From assembly GCA_000514715.1 (NCBI GenBank), contig AZWL01000006.1:124001-188000 (forward strand): DNA of 64,000 bases, written 5' to 3'. How positions within the stretch are numbered: the stretch's first letter is position 1; each line of letters starts with the position of its first letter. The DNA is from Streptomyces sp. CNH099 (GTDB lineage Bacteria; Actinomycetota; Actinomycetes; Streptomycetales; Streptomycetaceae). Below are positions 1-8,647 of the stretch, one piece after another. The position numbers were made by a program, and so were the translations under genes. The notes below the pieces were generated by a model. That model worked only from the letters and a program-made list of their open reading frames with translations. It ran no database searches and was not told where the DNA came from.

Positions 1-1
1 A

Positions 2-109
2 ACGGACGGCAACGTCGTGCACCTGCGCGGCGTGGCGCCCGCCGGGGTGGACGCGCTGGCGCGGGAGTACTGGATCGAGCGCATCCTGCCGCCGGAGGAC
101 GAGAGGTAG
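2..109 (+). CDS. C-terminal end of a gene cut by the window edge
   Basis: An open frame enters from the left edge and ends at TAG 107-109, giving about 35 residues that finish in an acidic tail (PPEDER). The reading frame has the codon bias of its neighbours and is followed at once by a strong hairpin terminator, so it is probably the real end of a gene. Nothing in these residues identifies the family. Confidence 0.5.
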   Translation, partial: TDGNVVHLRGVAPAGVDALAREYWIERILPPEDER

Positions 110-128
110 GCGGCACGCGCCGAAAGCC

Positions 129-170
129 GGAGCCCGTACGCACCCTCCTGGTCGGGTGCGTACGGGCTCC
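129..170. terminator. Intrinsic terminator, 17-bp perfect stem
   Basis: GGAGCCCGTACGCACCC (129-145), an 8-nt loop and the exact reverse complement (154-170) form a perfect 17-bp hairpin. It lies between the left partial gene (+) and the enolase-family gene (-), two genes that converge here, and can serve both directions. There is no long T run, as is common in Streptomyces. Confidence 0.85.
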
Positions 171-205
171 CTCTGCGCGGAACGTCCGTTCAGCTCACGT
201 CCGGC

Positions 206-1633
206 TCAGCTCCAGGTGCGGTCCCAGGCGGGGTTGTCGTTCCACTCCTTGGTCGGCGCGAACAGCTTCTCGCCCTTCGCGAGGTGCTTGGCCATCTCCT
301 TCTCGTCCAGCTCCACGCCCAGGCCGGGCGCGTCGGTCACGTGGTAGAAGCCGTCCTTCAGCAGCGGCTCGCCGCCCGCCATCAGGTCGTTCCAGAACTT
401 CACGTCGCTGGCGTGGTACTCCAGGCAGACGAAGTTCTCGGTGGCGGCGGCGATGTGCGCGCTGGCCATCGCGCCGATCGGGGAGCCCGCGTAGTGCAGC
501 GGCATCGCCATGCCCTTCTCGCGCGCGTAGTCGCCGATGCGCTTGGTCTCCAGGATGCCGCCGGCGGTCGCCGGGTCCGGCTGGACCAGGTCGACGGCGC
601 CCTCGTCGACGAGCGTACGGAACGCCTCAAGACCGTACATGTCCTCGCCGGTCATCGTGGGCACGTTGACGGCCTTCGTGATCTCCTTCCAGTCGTCGGT
701 GCGGAACCACGGCACCAGGTCCTCCAGCCAGGCGAGGTTGTAGCGCTCGAAGCGGTTCGCCAACCGGATCGCGGTGTTGACGTCGAAGTGGCCGAAGTGG
801 TCCATACCCATCGGGATGTCGTACCCGACGGCGTCGCGCACCGCCTCCACGTACTCCGCCATGGCGTCGAGGCCCTTGTCGGTGACCTGCACCATGGTGA
901 GCCCGTGCTCGGTCATGCCGTAGCCGCCGGGAGTGCCGTCGTACTGCTGCAGGTTGTCGTTCCACAGGCCCTTGCCGACGACCGCGCCCTCCACGTCCTG
1001 CACGATTTCCAGACCGAGGTCCATCTTGAGGAACGTGAACCCCATCTCCACGCGCTCCTTCATGCGCTGCGCGTACTCGCCCGGGTCCTCGGACTCGGTG
1101 GTGTCGGTGTAGAGGCGTATCTTTTTCCGGTACGCGCCGCCGAGCATCTGGAACACCGGCACGCCGTACGCCTTGCCCGCGAGGTCCCACAGCGCCATCT
1201 CGACACCCGAGACGCCGCCGCCGCGGCGGCCGTGGTTGCCGAACTGCTTGAGGCGTTTGAAGAGCATCTCGACGTTGCACGGATTCTCGCCGAGCAGTCT
1301 GCTCTTCAGCTCCAGCGCGTAGCGTTTGTCGGCGTCGTCGCGTACCTCACCCCAGCCGGAGATGCCCTGGTTGGTGTCGATGCGGACGATGGGGCTGGTG
1401 AACGGCACGCCCTCCAGCACCGCCACCCGCAGGTCCGTGATCTTCAGCTTGCTCGGCTTCGAGGCCCTGCTGACTTTCTGGGTGAGGAACTCGACCTGTT
1501 CTTCGGCCGGTCGGAATGCGAGTGCGCCGAGCCCGAGACCGCCTGCGGCGGTGGCCGCCCCGAGTCCCAGTACGTGACGCCTGGAACGCTTGGCGGGGCT
1601 GTTCTCGGATTCCTGCATCTGTGCGTCCTCCAT
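206..1633 (-). CDS. Tat-exported enolase-superfamily (mandelate racemase/muconate-lactonizing type) dehydratase
   Basis: 475 residues. The N-terminus has a twin-arginine signal (KRSRRHVLGLGAA, residues ~15-27, then a Gly/Ala/Leu stretch). The rest is a two-domain enolase-superfamily protein: an alpha+beta capping domain (~45-165), then the barrel with the ordered metal and acid/base motifs FLKMDLG, GMDHFGHF, WLEDLVPW and TGEDMYG and a late HYAGSPIG histidine. Members of this fold abstract the proton alpha to a carboxylate, typically dehydrating sugar acids. The family is normally cytoplasmic, so the Tat signal is unusual. The gene diverges from another Tat-tagged sugar-acid-type enzyme at 1953, which suggests a shared extracellular or envelope pathway. 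The exact substrate cannot be told from sequence. Confidence 0.85.
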   Translation of the reverse strand: MEDAQMQESENSPAKRSRRHVLGLGAATAAGGLGLGALAFRPAEEQVEFLTQKVSRASKPSKLKITDLRVAVLEGVPFTSPIVRIDTNQGISGWGEVRDDADKRYALELKSRLLGENPCNVEMLFKRLKQFGNHGRRGGGVSGVEMALWDLAGKAYGVPVFQMLGGAYRKKIRLYTDTTESEDPGEYAQRMKERVEMGFTFLKMDLGLEIVQDVEGAVVGKGLWNDNLQQYDGTPGGYGMTEHGLTMVQVTDKGLDAMAEYVEAVRDAVGYDIPMGMDHFGHFDVNTAIRLANRFERYNLAWLEDLVPWFRTDDWKEITKAVNVPTMTGEDMYGLEAFRTLVDEGAVDLVQPDPATAGGILETKRIGDYAREKGMAMPLHYAGSPIGAMASAHIAAATENFVCLEYHASDVKFWNDLMAGGEPLLKDGFYHVTDAPGLGVELDEKEMAKHLAKGEKLFAPTKEWNDNPAWDRTWS

Positions 1634-1952
1634 AAGGATTCCGGAAATTCTGCGGGATCACCCTAGAGGCGGGTGTGCGGGGGTGGGAGCGGTCCCGCAG
1701 CGTAGGTTCCGTATGCATTCATCAGGAAAGCGAATGGGTGCAGGAAAGACCCCTGGATTCGCTTCGCGAATGGGGGTATCCGCAAGTCGCCCTTAACGGC
1801 GGGGCAGCCGCCTACGTACGCTGCGCGCAACCCCCTGACTTCGGCGCACCACGCCCGGCGTACCAGCTGTACGTGCCGCGTACGACACGGCGCGCGGCAC
1901 GCGCCACCGCACCATCAGGCAGCCGGCAGAGCACGGAAAGCGAAGGTGACGT
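1634..1952. promoter_or_regulatory. Divergent promoter region between two Tat-enzyme genes
   Basis: The 319-bp gap holds no convincing gene. It separates divergent genes, so both promoters should be here. A perfect short dyad, ATTCGC-TTC-GCGAAT, lies at 1757-1771. The string GCGAATGGG occurs about 1731-1739 and again at 1766-1774, so a regulator could bind both. The regulator is not encoded next to it. Confidence 0.45.
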
Positions 1953-3224
1953 ATGGAATCCCCCGCGCACGACGGCAGTTCGCGCCGCTCGTTCCTCAAA
2001 CGCGGCTCGACGGCCGCCGCGGCCGCGGCGATCGGCGCCTCGGCCGGCGCCGCGGGCACGGCGTTCGCCGCTCCGGGCCCCGGCGGCCCCGGCGGCCCGG
2101 GCGGCCCCGGTGGCCCCGGCACCCCGTTCCCGCAGCTGAACTGGCCCGACGACGTCCGCGAAGGCCCCGACACCCCCAAGCTCTGCCAGTGGATGTCCCG
2201 CAACCCCGACGAGGCCACCGTCCGCCGCTGGCGGCAGGCCGGCATCACCGGCGCGCTCGTCACCGACGTGCCCGACGTGCCCTGGGACGCCGCCGAACTG
2301 CGCGCGGACCGCGAGCGCGTCGAGGACATGGGCATGCACGTGACCGCGTACCTCATCAGCGCGCCCGACGCGGTGGTGCGCGGCGAGGACGGCCGGGACC
2401 AGGCCATCGAGGACATCAAGACCTCGCTGCGTGCGGCGGGCGAGGCCGGCATAGGCGTCGTCGAATACAACTGGTACGTCCACCGGCTGAAGGAGGGCTA
2501 CTACGAGGAGATCGACGAGACCGACCGCATCGGCGCCGGCTACACCGCCTTCGACCTCGACCACGAGGTGGACGGCGTCAAGGTCCGCGACCTCCCCCGC
2601 CCCGACGGCGTGCCCGCCTTCACCCGCGAGGAACTGTGGGAGCACTACGAGCACTTCCTGCGCGAGGTCATGCCGGTCGCCGAGGAGTCCGGGGTGCGCA
2701 TGGCCGTGCACCCCAACGACCCGCCCGCCGCGATCAGCCGCGGCAACCCGCAGATCATGGCCTCGGTCGCGGACTGGCGGCGGATGGTCGAGACCGTCGA
2801 CAGCCCGTCGAACGGCATGACCGTGCACGCGGGCGTCACAGCGGAGGTCGGCTTCGACTCCGTCGACTTCCTGCGCTGGATGAGCCGCAAGGACCGGGTC
2901 AACCACATCCACTACCGCAACGTGCGGGTCGACAAGCCGCGGGTGAAGTACGCGGAGGTCTTCCCCGACACCGGCGAGACCGACATGTTCGGCTTCATGC
3001 GCCAGCTCGTCCGCGCCGGCTACCCGCGCGGCATCCTCGCCGAACACCCGCGGGCCAACGACTTCGACCGCGAGAACGGCTCCGACCAGAGCAACCAGTA
3101 CGCGGACGTGGGCGGCGGCGGCCACGGCATGGAGCTGTACGACACCGGCTACGCCCGGGCGATGATGCAGGCCGCCCTGATCATGGAACGCGGCCGGTTC
3201 GGGCGCGGCGACGACGAGCGGTGA
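1953..3224 (+). CDS. Tat-exported mannonate dehydratase-like (UxuA family) TIM-barrel protein
   Basis: 423 residues. A Tat signal (SSRRSFLKRG, residues ~9-18) and an Ala-rich hydrophobic core are followed by a Gly-Pro repeat linker (~45-60). The catalytic part looks like UxuA, a xylose-isomerase-like barrel: MAVHPNDPP near residue 250, HIHYRNVR near 316, and a late HGMELYDTGYARAMMQ near 390. UxuA converts mannonate to 2-keto-3-deoxygluconate in the cytoplasm; an exported form is atypical. The ATG at 1953 puts the Tat motif at the expected place and follows AAGGTGACG. Its TGA overlaps the GTG of the next gene. An unrecognised sugar-phosphate isomerase/epimerase-type relative is the alternative. 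Confidence 0.75.
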   Translation: MESPAHDGSSRRSFLKRGSTAAAAAAIGASAGAAGTAFAAPGPGGPGGPGGPGGPGTPFPQLNWPDDVREGPDTPKLCQWMSRNPDEATVRRWRQAGITGALVTDVPDVPWDAAELRADRERVEDMGMHVTAYLISAPDAVVRGEDGRDQAIEDIKTSLRAAGEAGIGVVEYNWYVHRLKEGYYEEIDETDRIGAGYTAFDLDHEVDGVKVRDLPRPDGVPAFTREELWEHYEHFLREVMPVAEESGVRMAVHPNDPPAAISRGNPQIMASVADWRRMVETVDSPSNGMTVHAGVTAEVGFDSVDFLRWMSRKDRVNHIHYRNVRVDKPRVKYAEVFPDTGETDMFGFMRQLVRAGYPRGILAEHPRANDFDRENGSDQSNQYADVGGGGHGMELYDTGYARAMMQAALIMERGRFGRGDDER

Positions 3225-5170
3225 GCGCACTGCTCTTCGAGGACGCCGCGCGGGCGGCGCTGCGCCGCGGCGTGGACGCGGTCGCGGACGCGGCCCGGGT
3301 CACGCTGGGCCCGCGCGGCCGGCTGGTGGTGCTGGGCGGCGGTACGGTCCCGGGTCGGGCCGGGTCCCGTACCGGCCGTCCGGGTCCCGGCGCCGGCCCC
3401 GACCGCTCCGGGTCCGGCGCCGGGACCGCCACGGGGTCCGGCACCGGGGCCGGCGCGGGGGCCGGTGCCGCCGCCGGCTTCCGGGCCGGCGCCGCCGCCG
3501 GCCCCGTCGCCACCCGCGACGGGGCCACCGTGGCGGCCGCCGCGGCCGACGCCGTCCGGCTCTCCGACCCGTACGCGCACCTCGGCGCCGCCCTCGCCCG
3601 CCAGGCCGCCGACCGCACCCGCCGCGCCGCCGGCGACGGCACGACGACCACCGTCGTCCTCACCCAGGCGCTGTTCGCGGCCGGGCTGCGCGCCGTGACC
3701 GCCGGCGCCGACCCGGTGGCCGTACGGCGCGGCCTCGACGCCGCCGCGGCGGCGGCCGCCGCGCACCTGACCGGCACCGCCCGCCCCCTGGCCGGCGGCT
3801 CCGCCGACGGCGAGCGGGACACCGCGAAGGTGGCCGCCGCGGCGGCCCGCGACCCCGAGGTGGGCGAGCTGGTCGCCCGCGCCTTCGCCAAGGCCGGCCG
3901 GAACGCGGCGGTCTCCGTGCAGGAGGCGCATGTGGCGGGCGTGGAGCTGGAGTTCGCGGACGGGCTGCGGCTGGACCGCGGCTTCCTCAGCCCGCTGATG
4001 ATGACCCACCCCGAGCAGGGCACGGCGGTGCTGGAGGACCCGTACGTCCTGCTGCACCACGGGCGGATCGCCGGGCCCGGCGACCTGCTGCCGGTCATGG
4101 AGCGGGTCGCGGCCACCGGCCGCCCGCTGCTGGTCGTCGCCGACTCCGTGCAGCAGGACGCGCTCGCCGCGCTGGTCGCCAACCGGCTGCGCGGCACCCT
4201 GCTCGCCGCGGCCGTCCCCGCGCCCGCGCTCGGCGCGCGGCGGCTGGCGCACCTGGAGGACCTGGCGGCGCTGACGGGGGCGGAGGTGGTGCTGCCGGAG
4301 AAGGGCATGCTGCTGAGCCGCACGGAGCTGCCGTCGCTGGGGCGGGCCGAGCGGGTGGTCGTGACCCGGCGTACGACGACGGTGACGCGGGCGCCGGAGG
4401 CCGGGGCGGGCGTCGCCGCGGCGGTCGCGCGGCGGGTGGCGCACCTGGAGCACGCCCTGGCCGGGGCGGAGTCCGACTTCGACCGGGAGGTGCTGGAGCT
4501 GCGGCTGGCCCGGCTGACGGGCGGCGTGGCGGTGCTGCGGGTCGGCGGCGCCACGGACCCGGAGCGCGCGGAGCGCCGGGAGCGCGTCGCCGGTGCGGTG
4601 GCGGCGGTACGGGCGGCGCTCGCGGAGGGCGTCGCGCCGGGCGGCGGCACGGCGCTGGCGGCGGCGCGGAGCGCGGTGGACGAGTTGCTGGGCGGCGGGA
4701 CGGCGCGGGAGACCCCGCCCGCGTACGCGGGGTCCGCCGCCGTCGGGTCTGGTTCCGCGGGGTCGGCTTCCGCCGGGTTGTCCGCCGACGAGCGGGCGGG
4801 CGCGCTCGCCGTACGGGCCGCGCTCGCGGCGCCGCTGCGCCAGCTCGCCGACAACGCCGGCGCGGACGGGGCGTACGTCGTGGCCGGGACGGAGGGGCTG
4901 CCGCCGGGCCACGGCTGGAACGCGGACACCGGCACGTACGGCGACCTGCCGGCGGCCGGCGTGCTGGACCCGGTGCGCGTGCCCCGTACCGCGCTGGAGA
5001 ACGCCGCCTCGGTGGCGGGGCTGATGCTGACCGCGGGTGCGCTGGTGGTGGACCGGGCGCCGCGCGACCCGGACGCGGTCAGCTGGCGCCGCCGGGGCCA
5101 CGGCCACCACCACGGCCACGGCCACCACCACGGCCACGGGCACGGCCACGGGCACGGGCACGCGCACTGA
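3221..5170 (+). CDS. Divergent GroEL (Hsp60) paralogue with a low-complexity insert and His-rich tail
   Basis: 649 residues from GTG 3221, which overlaps the stop of the upstream gene (GTGA). Chaperonin landmarks are in order: VTLGPRGR near residue 28, RDGAT near 97, GDGTTTT near 139, EGVAPGGGTAL near 470 and LENAASVAGLMLTAG near 590. Three things are odd. A 50-60 residue Gly/Ala/Thr insert splits the N-terminal ATP-binding segment. The position of E. coli Asp398, needed for ATP hydrolysis, reads RVAGAV instead of RVEDAL, so the Asp is replaced by Gly. The C-terminus is a His-Gly repeat instead of GGM repeats. His-rich tails are known from actinobacterial GroEL1. Normal length is about 540. 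It is probably an accessory chaperonin with slow or no ATP turnover. Confidence 0.85.
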   Translation: MSALLFEDAARAALRRGVDAVADAARVTLGPRGRLVVLGGGTVPGRAGSRTGRPGPGAGPDRSGSGAGTATGSGTGAGAGAGAAAGFRAGAAAGPVATRDGATVAAAAADAVRLSDPYAHLGAALARQAADRTRRAAGDGTTTTVVLTQALFAAGLRAVTAGADPVAVRRGLDAAAAAAAAHLTGTARPLAGGSADGERDTAKVAAAAARDPEVGELVARAFAKAGRNAAVSVQEAHVAGVELEFADGLRLDRGFLSPLMMTHPEQGTAVLEDPYVLLHHGRIAGPGDLLPVMERVAATGRPLLVVADSVQQDALAALVANRLRGTLLAAAVPAPALGARRLAHLEDLAALTGAEVVLPEKGMLLSRTELPSLGRAERVVVTRRTTTVTRAPEAGAGVAAAVARRVAHLEHALAGAESDFDREVLELRLARLTGGVAVLRVGGATDPERAERRERVAGAVAAVRAALAEGVAPGGGTALAAARSAVDELLGGGTARETPPAYAGSAAVGSGSAGSASAGLSADERAGALAVRAALAAPLRQLADNAGADGAYVVAGTEGLPPGHGWNADTGTYGDLPAAGVLDPVRVPRTALENAASVAGLMLTAGALVVDRAPRDPDAVSWRRRGHGHHHGHGHHHGHGHGHGHGHAH

Positions 5171-5282
5171 CGGGCCGCGGGCCCGTGCCCCGGCCGTACG
5201 CGCTCCCCGCGCGCGGGCGCCCGCCCACCCCGTGTCGGCGGTGTGCAGCACAATGGTCCGCGGACGACGAAAGGGCGGTGCC

Positions 5283-6572
5283 ATGACGGTGTGGGACGAG
5301 CTGGTCGGGCAGGAGCGGGTCGGCGAGCAGCTGGCCGCCGCCGCCCGGGCCGCCGACGCCCGGGTCACCGCCGAGGGGACGGCCCCCGGCGGCACCCGCG
5401 CCGCAGCCGGACACGCCGCAGCCGGACACGCCGCCGACGTCCACCCCGCCGAGGTCGCCGACCTGCCCGCCGGCTCCGCGATGACGCACGCCTGGCTGTT
5501 CACCGGCCCGCCGGGCGCCGGCCGGGCGACGGCGGCGCGCGCGTTCGCCGCCGCCCTCCAGTGCGTCGGCCCGGACCGTGCGACGGCCGCCGGCGGGCCC
5601 GGGTGCGGCTTCTGCGACGGCTGCCACACCGCCCTCGTCGGCACCCACGCCGACGTCAGCGTCATCGCCACCGACCTCCTCACCATCGGCGTCAAGGAGA
5701 CCCGCGAGCTGGTCCGCCGCGCCCAGCTCGCCCCCTCCGGCGGGCGCTGGCAGGTCATCGTCGTCGAGGACGCCGACCGCCTCACCGAAGGCGCCGGCAA
5801 CGTGCTGCTGAAGGCCATCGAGGAGCCCGCGCCCCGCACGGTGTGGCTGCTGTGCGCGCCGTCGCTGGAGGACGTGCTGCCCACGATCCGCTCCCGCTGC
5901 CGCCACCTCTCCCTCGGCACCCCCGCCGTCGCGGCGGTCGCGGCCGTCCTCGTACAGCGCGACGGGATCACCCCCGCGGTCGCCGAGTCCGCGGCCCGGG
6001 CCGCCCAGGGCCACATCGGCCGCGCCCGCCGCCTGGCCACCGACGAGCGCGCCCGCGAGCGGCGCGCGGCGGTGCTGCGGATCCCGCTGCGCGTCGAGGA
6101 CATCGGCGGCTGCCTGCGCTCCGCGCAGGAGCTGGTGGACGTCGCGGCGGACGCGGCCAAGGAGCAGGCCGAGGAGACGGACGAGCAGGAGACGGAGGAG
6201 ATGCGCACGGCGCTGGGGGCGCAGCCCGGCGGCCGCATGCCGCGCGGCACGGCGGGCGTGATGAAGGACCTGCAGGAGCGGCAGAAGCGGCGGGCGACGC
6301 GCAGCCAGCGCGACAGCCTCGACCTGGCCCTCACGGACCTCGCCGGCTTCTACCGCGACGTGCTCGCGCTCCAGCTGGGCGCGGTGGCGGACCCGTCGCT
6401 GCTGCCGTGCGCGGACGTGGGGGACGGGCTGCGGCGGACGGCGGAGGGCAGCACGCCGGAGCTGACGCTGCGGCGGCTGGACGCGATCATGGAGTGCCGG
6501 GAGGCGCTGGAGCGGAACGTGGCGCCGCTGCTGGCGCTGGAGGCGATGACGGTGACGCTGCGCAAGCCGTAG
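5283..6572 (+). CDS. holB: DNA polymerase III subunit delta' (clamp loader)
   Basis: 429 residues. The start ATG 5283 follows AAAGGGCGGTGCC. It opens with VWDELVGQERV, has a degenerate P-loop GPPGAGRAT near residue 77 (the usual Lys is Arg), a four-Cys zinc module around CGFCDGC (~110), VEDADRLTEGAGNVLLKAIEEP (~162) and the SRC motif IRSRCRHL (~203). These mark the non-hydrolysing delta' clamp-loader subunit, which works with gamma/tau and delta to load the sliding clamp. The N-terminus carries an actinobacterial insert with an AAGH tandem repeat, and an acidic segment lies near residue 300. This is a core housekeeping gene and anchors the left part of the window in the conserved chromosome. 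Confidence 0.93.
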   Translation: MTVWDELVGQERVGEQLAAAARAADARVTAEGTAPGGTRAAAGHAAAGHAADVHPAEVADLPAGSAMTHAWLFTGPPGAGRATAARAFAAALQCVGPDRATAAGGPGCGFCDGCHTALVGTHADVSVIATDLLTIGVKETRELVRRAQLAPSGGRWQVIVVEDADRLTEGAGNVLLKAIEEPAPRTVWLLCAPSLEDVLPTIRSRCRHLSLGTPAVAAVAAVLVQRDGITPAVAESAARAAQGHIGRARRLATDERARERRAAVLRIPLRVEDIGGCLRSAQELVDVAADAAKEQAEETDEQETEEMRTALGAQPGGRMPRGTAGVMKDLQERQKRRATRSQRDSLDLALTDLAGFYRDVLALQLGAVADPSLLPCADVGDGLRRTAEGSTPELTLRRLDAIMECREALERNVAPLLALEAMTVTLRKP

Positions 6573-6664
6573 AGCCGCAGCCGCGACCGCGGCCGTACGC
6601 ACGTCACCCGTACGGGGCGAGGGCGACCCGGCGCCCGCCGTACCCCGGCGGATACGCTCAGCGC

Positions 6665-8266
6665 ATGGACTTCCGCAGCCTGTTCCGCAGGGCCGTGCCC
6701 GGCACCGCGCTGGTGGTGCTGATCGCCGCCGCCGGGTGCGACTCCGCCGGATCCGACGACGCCGGCAGCGGCGGCCAGGGCGGCGGTGCCGACGCCGCCC
6801 GCGCCGGCAGCGTCAGCCGCGTGCTCGAACCGCTCCCGGAGCAGATCCCCGCGGACCTCCGGCCGTACTACGAACAGCAGCTGCGCTGGACCGACTGCAC
6901 CGACGCCCCCGGCTTCGAGTGCGCCACCCTGCGCGTACCGCTGGACTACGCCAGCCCCGGCGACCGCGAGGACGTGGAGCTGGCGGTGGCCCGCAAGCCG
7001 GCCGAGAACTCCGCCGAGAGCCTCGGCTCGCTGCACGTCAACCCGGGCGGCCCGGGTGCCTCGGCGATCGAGTTCCTGCAGAACTTCGCCGGCGTCGGCT
7101 ACCCCGAGGAGGTCCGCGCGCGCTACGACATCGTGGCCGCCGACCCCCGCGGCGTGGGCCGGAGCGAGCCGGTGGAGTGCCTGACGGACGCGGAGTTCGA
7201 GAAGCACACCCAGGTCGACGCGACACCCGACGACGAGCGCGAGGTCGAGGCGCTGACCGCCGCCTTCGAGCACTTCGCGGAGGGCTGCGAGAAGCGCGCG
7301 GGCAAGCTGCTCGGCCACGTCTCGACGGCGGAGGCGGCCCGGGACATGGACGTGCTCCGCGCCGTCCTCGGCGACAGGAAGCTGACGTACGTCGGCGCCT
7401 CGTACGGCACCATGCTCGGCGCCACCTACGCGGGCCTCTTCCCGCACCGCGCCGGCCGCCTGGTCCTCGACGGCGCCATGGACCCCTCCCTCACCTCCCG
7501 GCAGCTGAACCTCGACCAGAACGCCGGCTTCACCACCGCCTTCGACGCCTTCGCCGAGGACTGCGTCCAGCGCGCGGACTGCCCCCTCGGCACCGACAGC
7601 GCCGAGGACGCGGGCAAGCAGCTCCGCGCGTTCCTCGACCGCCTCGACGCCGAGCCGGTCCCGACCGGCGAGCAGCGGCGGCTGGGCGAGTCGCTGGCGA
7701 CGATGGGCGTGCTGATGGCGATGTACCAGGAGGACTTCTGGCCGCAGCTGCGCGGCGCGCTGACGGACGCGATGGAGCGCAAGGACGGCAGCGGGCTGCT
7801 GGCGCTGGCGGACATGTACTACGAGCGGGAGCCGGACGGCTCGTACGGCAGCATGATGTACGGCTTCGCCGCCGTGAACTGCATCGACCAGCCGGCCCCG
7901 TTCGACAGCCCGGCCGACGTCGAGGAGCTGGTCCCGGACTTCGAGGCGGCCTCCCCGGTCTTCGGCCGCGACTTCGCCTGGGCGGCCCTGAACTGCGCCG
8001 ACTGGCCGGTCGCCGCCACCGGCGAGGCCAACCGCATCGAGGCGGCGGGCACCCCGCCGATCCTGGTCGTCGGCACGACCCGGGACCCGGCGACGCCGTA
8101 CGTGTGGGCGGAGAGCCTGGCGGCGCAGCTGGAGGAGGGCGTGCTCCTGACGTACGAGGGCGACGGCCACACGGCGTACGCCCGGGGCAACGCCTGCATC
8201 GACGACGCGGTCGACACCTTCCTCCTGGCCGGCACCCCGCCCGAGGACGGCAAACGCTGCAAGTAA
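6665..8266 (+). CDS. Secreted alpha/beta hydrolase, tripeptidyl aminopeptidase (Tap/Slp) type lipoprotein
   Basis: 533 residues. The N-terminus is a lipoprotein signal: RR near residue 8, a hydrophobic core and lipobox IAAAGC with Cys at 25, then a Ser/Gly/Asp-rich linker. The hydrolase domain shows HVNPGGPGASA (oxyanion region), the nucleophile elbow GASYGTMLG (Ser ~245), GTTRDPATPY (Asp) and GDGHTAY (His) near the C-terminus, the usual order of the Streptomyces tripeptidyl aminopeptidase family, including its C-terminal TAP-like domain. The likely role is release of tripeptides from peptides outside the membrane. It follows holB by ~90 bp and precedes the tRNA-Thr gene. Confidence 0.88.
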   Translation: MDFRSLFRRAVPGTALVVLIAAAGCDSAGSDDAGSGGQGGGADAARAGSVSRVLEPLPEQIPADLRPYYEQQLRWTDCTDAPGFECATLRVPLDYASPGDREDVELAVARKPAENSAESLGSLHVNPGGPGASAIEFLQNFAGVGYPEEVRARYDIVAADPRGVGRSEPVECLTDAEFEKHTQVDATPDDEREVEALTAAFEHFAEGCEKRAGKLLGHVSTAEAARDMDVLRAVLGDRKLTYVGASYGTMLGATYAGLFPHRAGRLVLDGAMDPSLTSRQLNLDQNAGFTTAFDAFAEDCVQRADCPLGTDSAEDAGKQLRAFLDRLDAEPVPTGEQRRLGESLATMGVLMAMYQEDFWPQLRGALTDAMERKDGSGLLALADMYYEREPDGSYGSMMYGFAAVNCIDQPAPFDSPADVEELVPDFEAASPVFGRDFAWAALNCADWPVAATGEANRIEAAGTPPILVVGTTRDPATPYVWAESLAAQLEEGVLLTYEGDGHTAYARGNACIDDAVDTFLLAGTPPEDGKRCK

Positions 8267-8368
8267 CCCCGCCGCCCCGCCCCCGGCCCACACCCGGAAC
8301 CGAGTACAGAGGACCCCCGGGATCTGTGTAAACTTGTCGTCGTTGCCCGGGCCCCGGCCCGCAACCCC

Positions 8369-8445
8369 GCCGCCTTAGCTCAGTCGGCCAGAGCGACGCA
8401 CTCGTAATGCGTAGGTCAAGGGTTCGATTCCCTTAGGCGGCTCCA
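8369..8445 (+). tRNA. tRNA-Thr (anticodon CGT), CCA encoded
   Basis: A full cloverleaf can be drawn: acceptor GCCGCCT/AGGCGGC, D arm GCTC...GAGC, anticodon stem ACGCA/TGCGT with loop CTCGTAA (anticodon CGT, reading ACG), T arm AAGGG-TTCGATT-CCCTT, discriminator T and genomic CCA. Its 3' half (8401-8450) recurs as an ungapped imperfect copy at 15459-15508, so this gene has probably served as an attachment site. Confidence 0.96.
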
Positions 8446-8450
8446 CTGAA
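8401..8450 (+). repeat. att-like direct repeat, copy 1 (tRNA-Thr 3' half)
   Basis: The anticodon loop through the 3' end of tRNA-Thr plus five bases matches 15459-15508 at 44 of 50 positions without gaps. The match stops exactly where the tRNA terminator begins. Such tRNA 3'-end duplications are the usual footprint of tyrosine-recombinase integration; here it would be the preserved (attL-like) end. Confidence 0.7.
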
Positions 8451-8484
8451 CCCCAGGTCAGATGTGCTCTGACCTGGGGTTTTG
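8451..8484 (+). terminator. tRNA-Thr transcription terminator
   Basis: CCCCAGGTCAGA (8451-8462), loop TGTGC and TCTGACCTGGGG (8468-8479) give a perfect 12-bp stem followed by TTTTG. It starts five bases after the tRNA CCA. Confidence 0.95.
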
Positions 8485-8647
8485 TCATTCGCTTCTGATG
8501 GAGTGATCCGTGTGTTCCGGGCCGCTTGCCCATGGATGTCGAGGTACGGGCATGTGCTGACGTCCGATTTCGGGTACCCGGGAACGGTGACAAGAAGCGG
8601 CAGGCCGCCGCGTATGCGGCCCTGCCACGGTGCACGAAGGAGGACAT

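Noticed and set aside
2078..2122. GGCCCCGGC-type repeats as a hairpin or mobile element
   Set aside because: They encode a Gly-Pro linker after the Tat signal of the UxuA-like protein.
1946..3220. Upstream extension of the GroEL-like frame back to 1946
   Set aside because: The frame is open by composition only. It overlaps the UxuA-like gene in another frame, and the chaperonin homology begins just after GTG 3221.
5095..5168. Short tandem DNA repeats (CACGGCCAC type) at the end of the GroEL-like gene as a repeat element
   Set aside because: They are in frame and encode the His-Gly tail, so they are part of the CDS.
3149..6334. 1061-residue open frame on the minus strand across the GroEL-like and holB genes
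   Set aside because: Long antisense frames are expected at this G+C. The plus-strand frames have recognisable domains, proper starts and ribosome sites, while this one has none.
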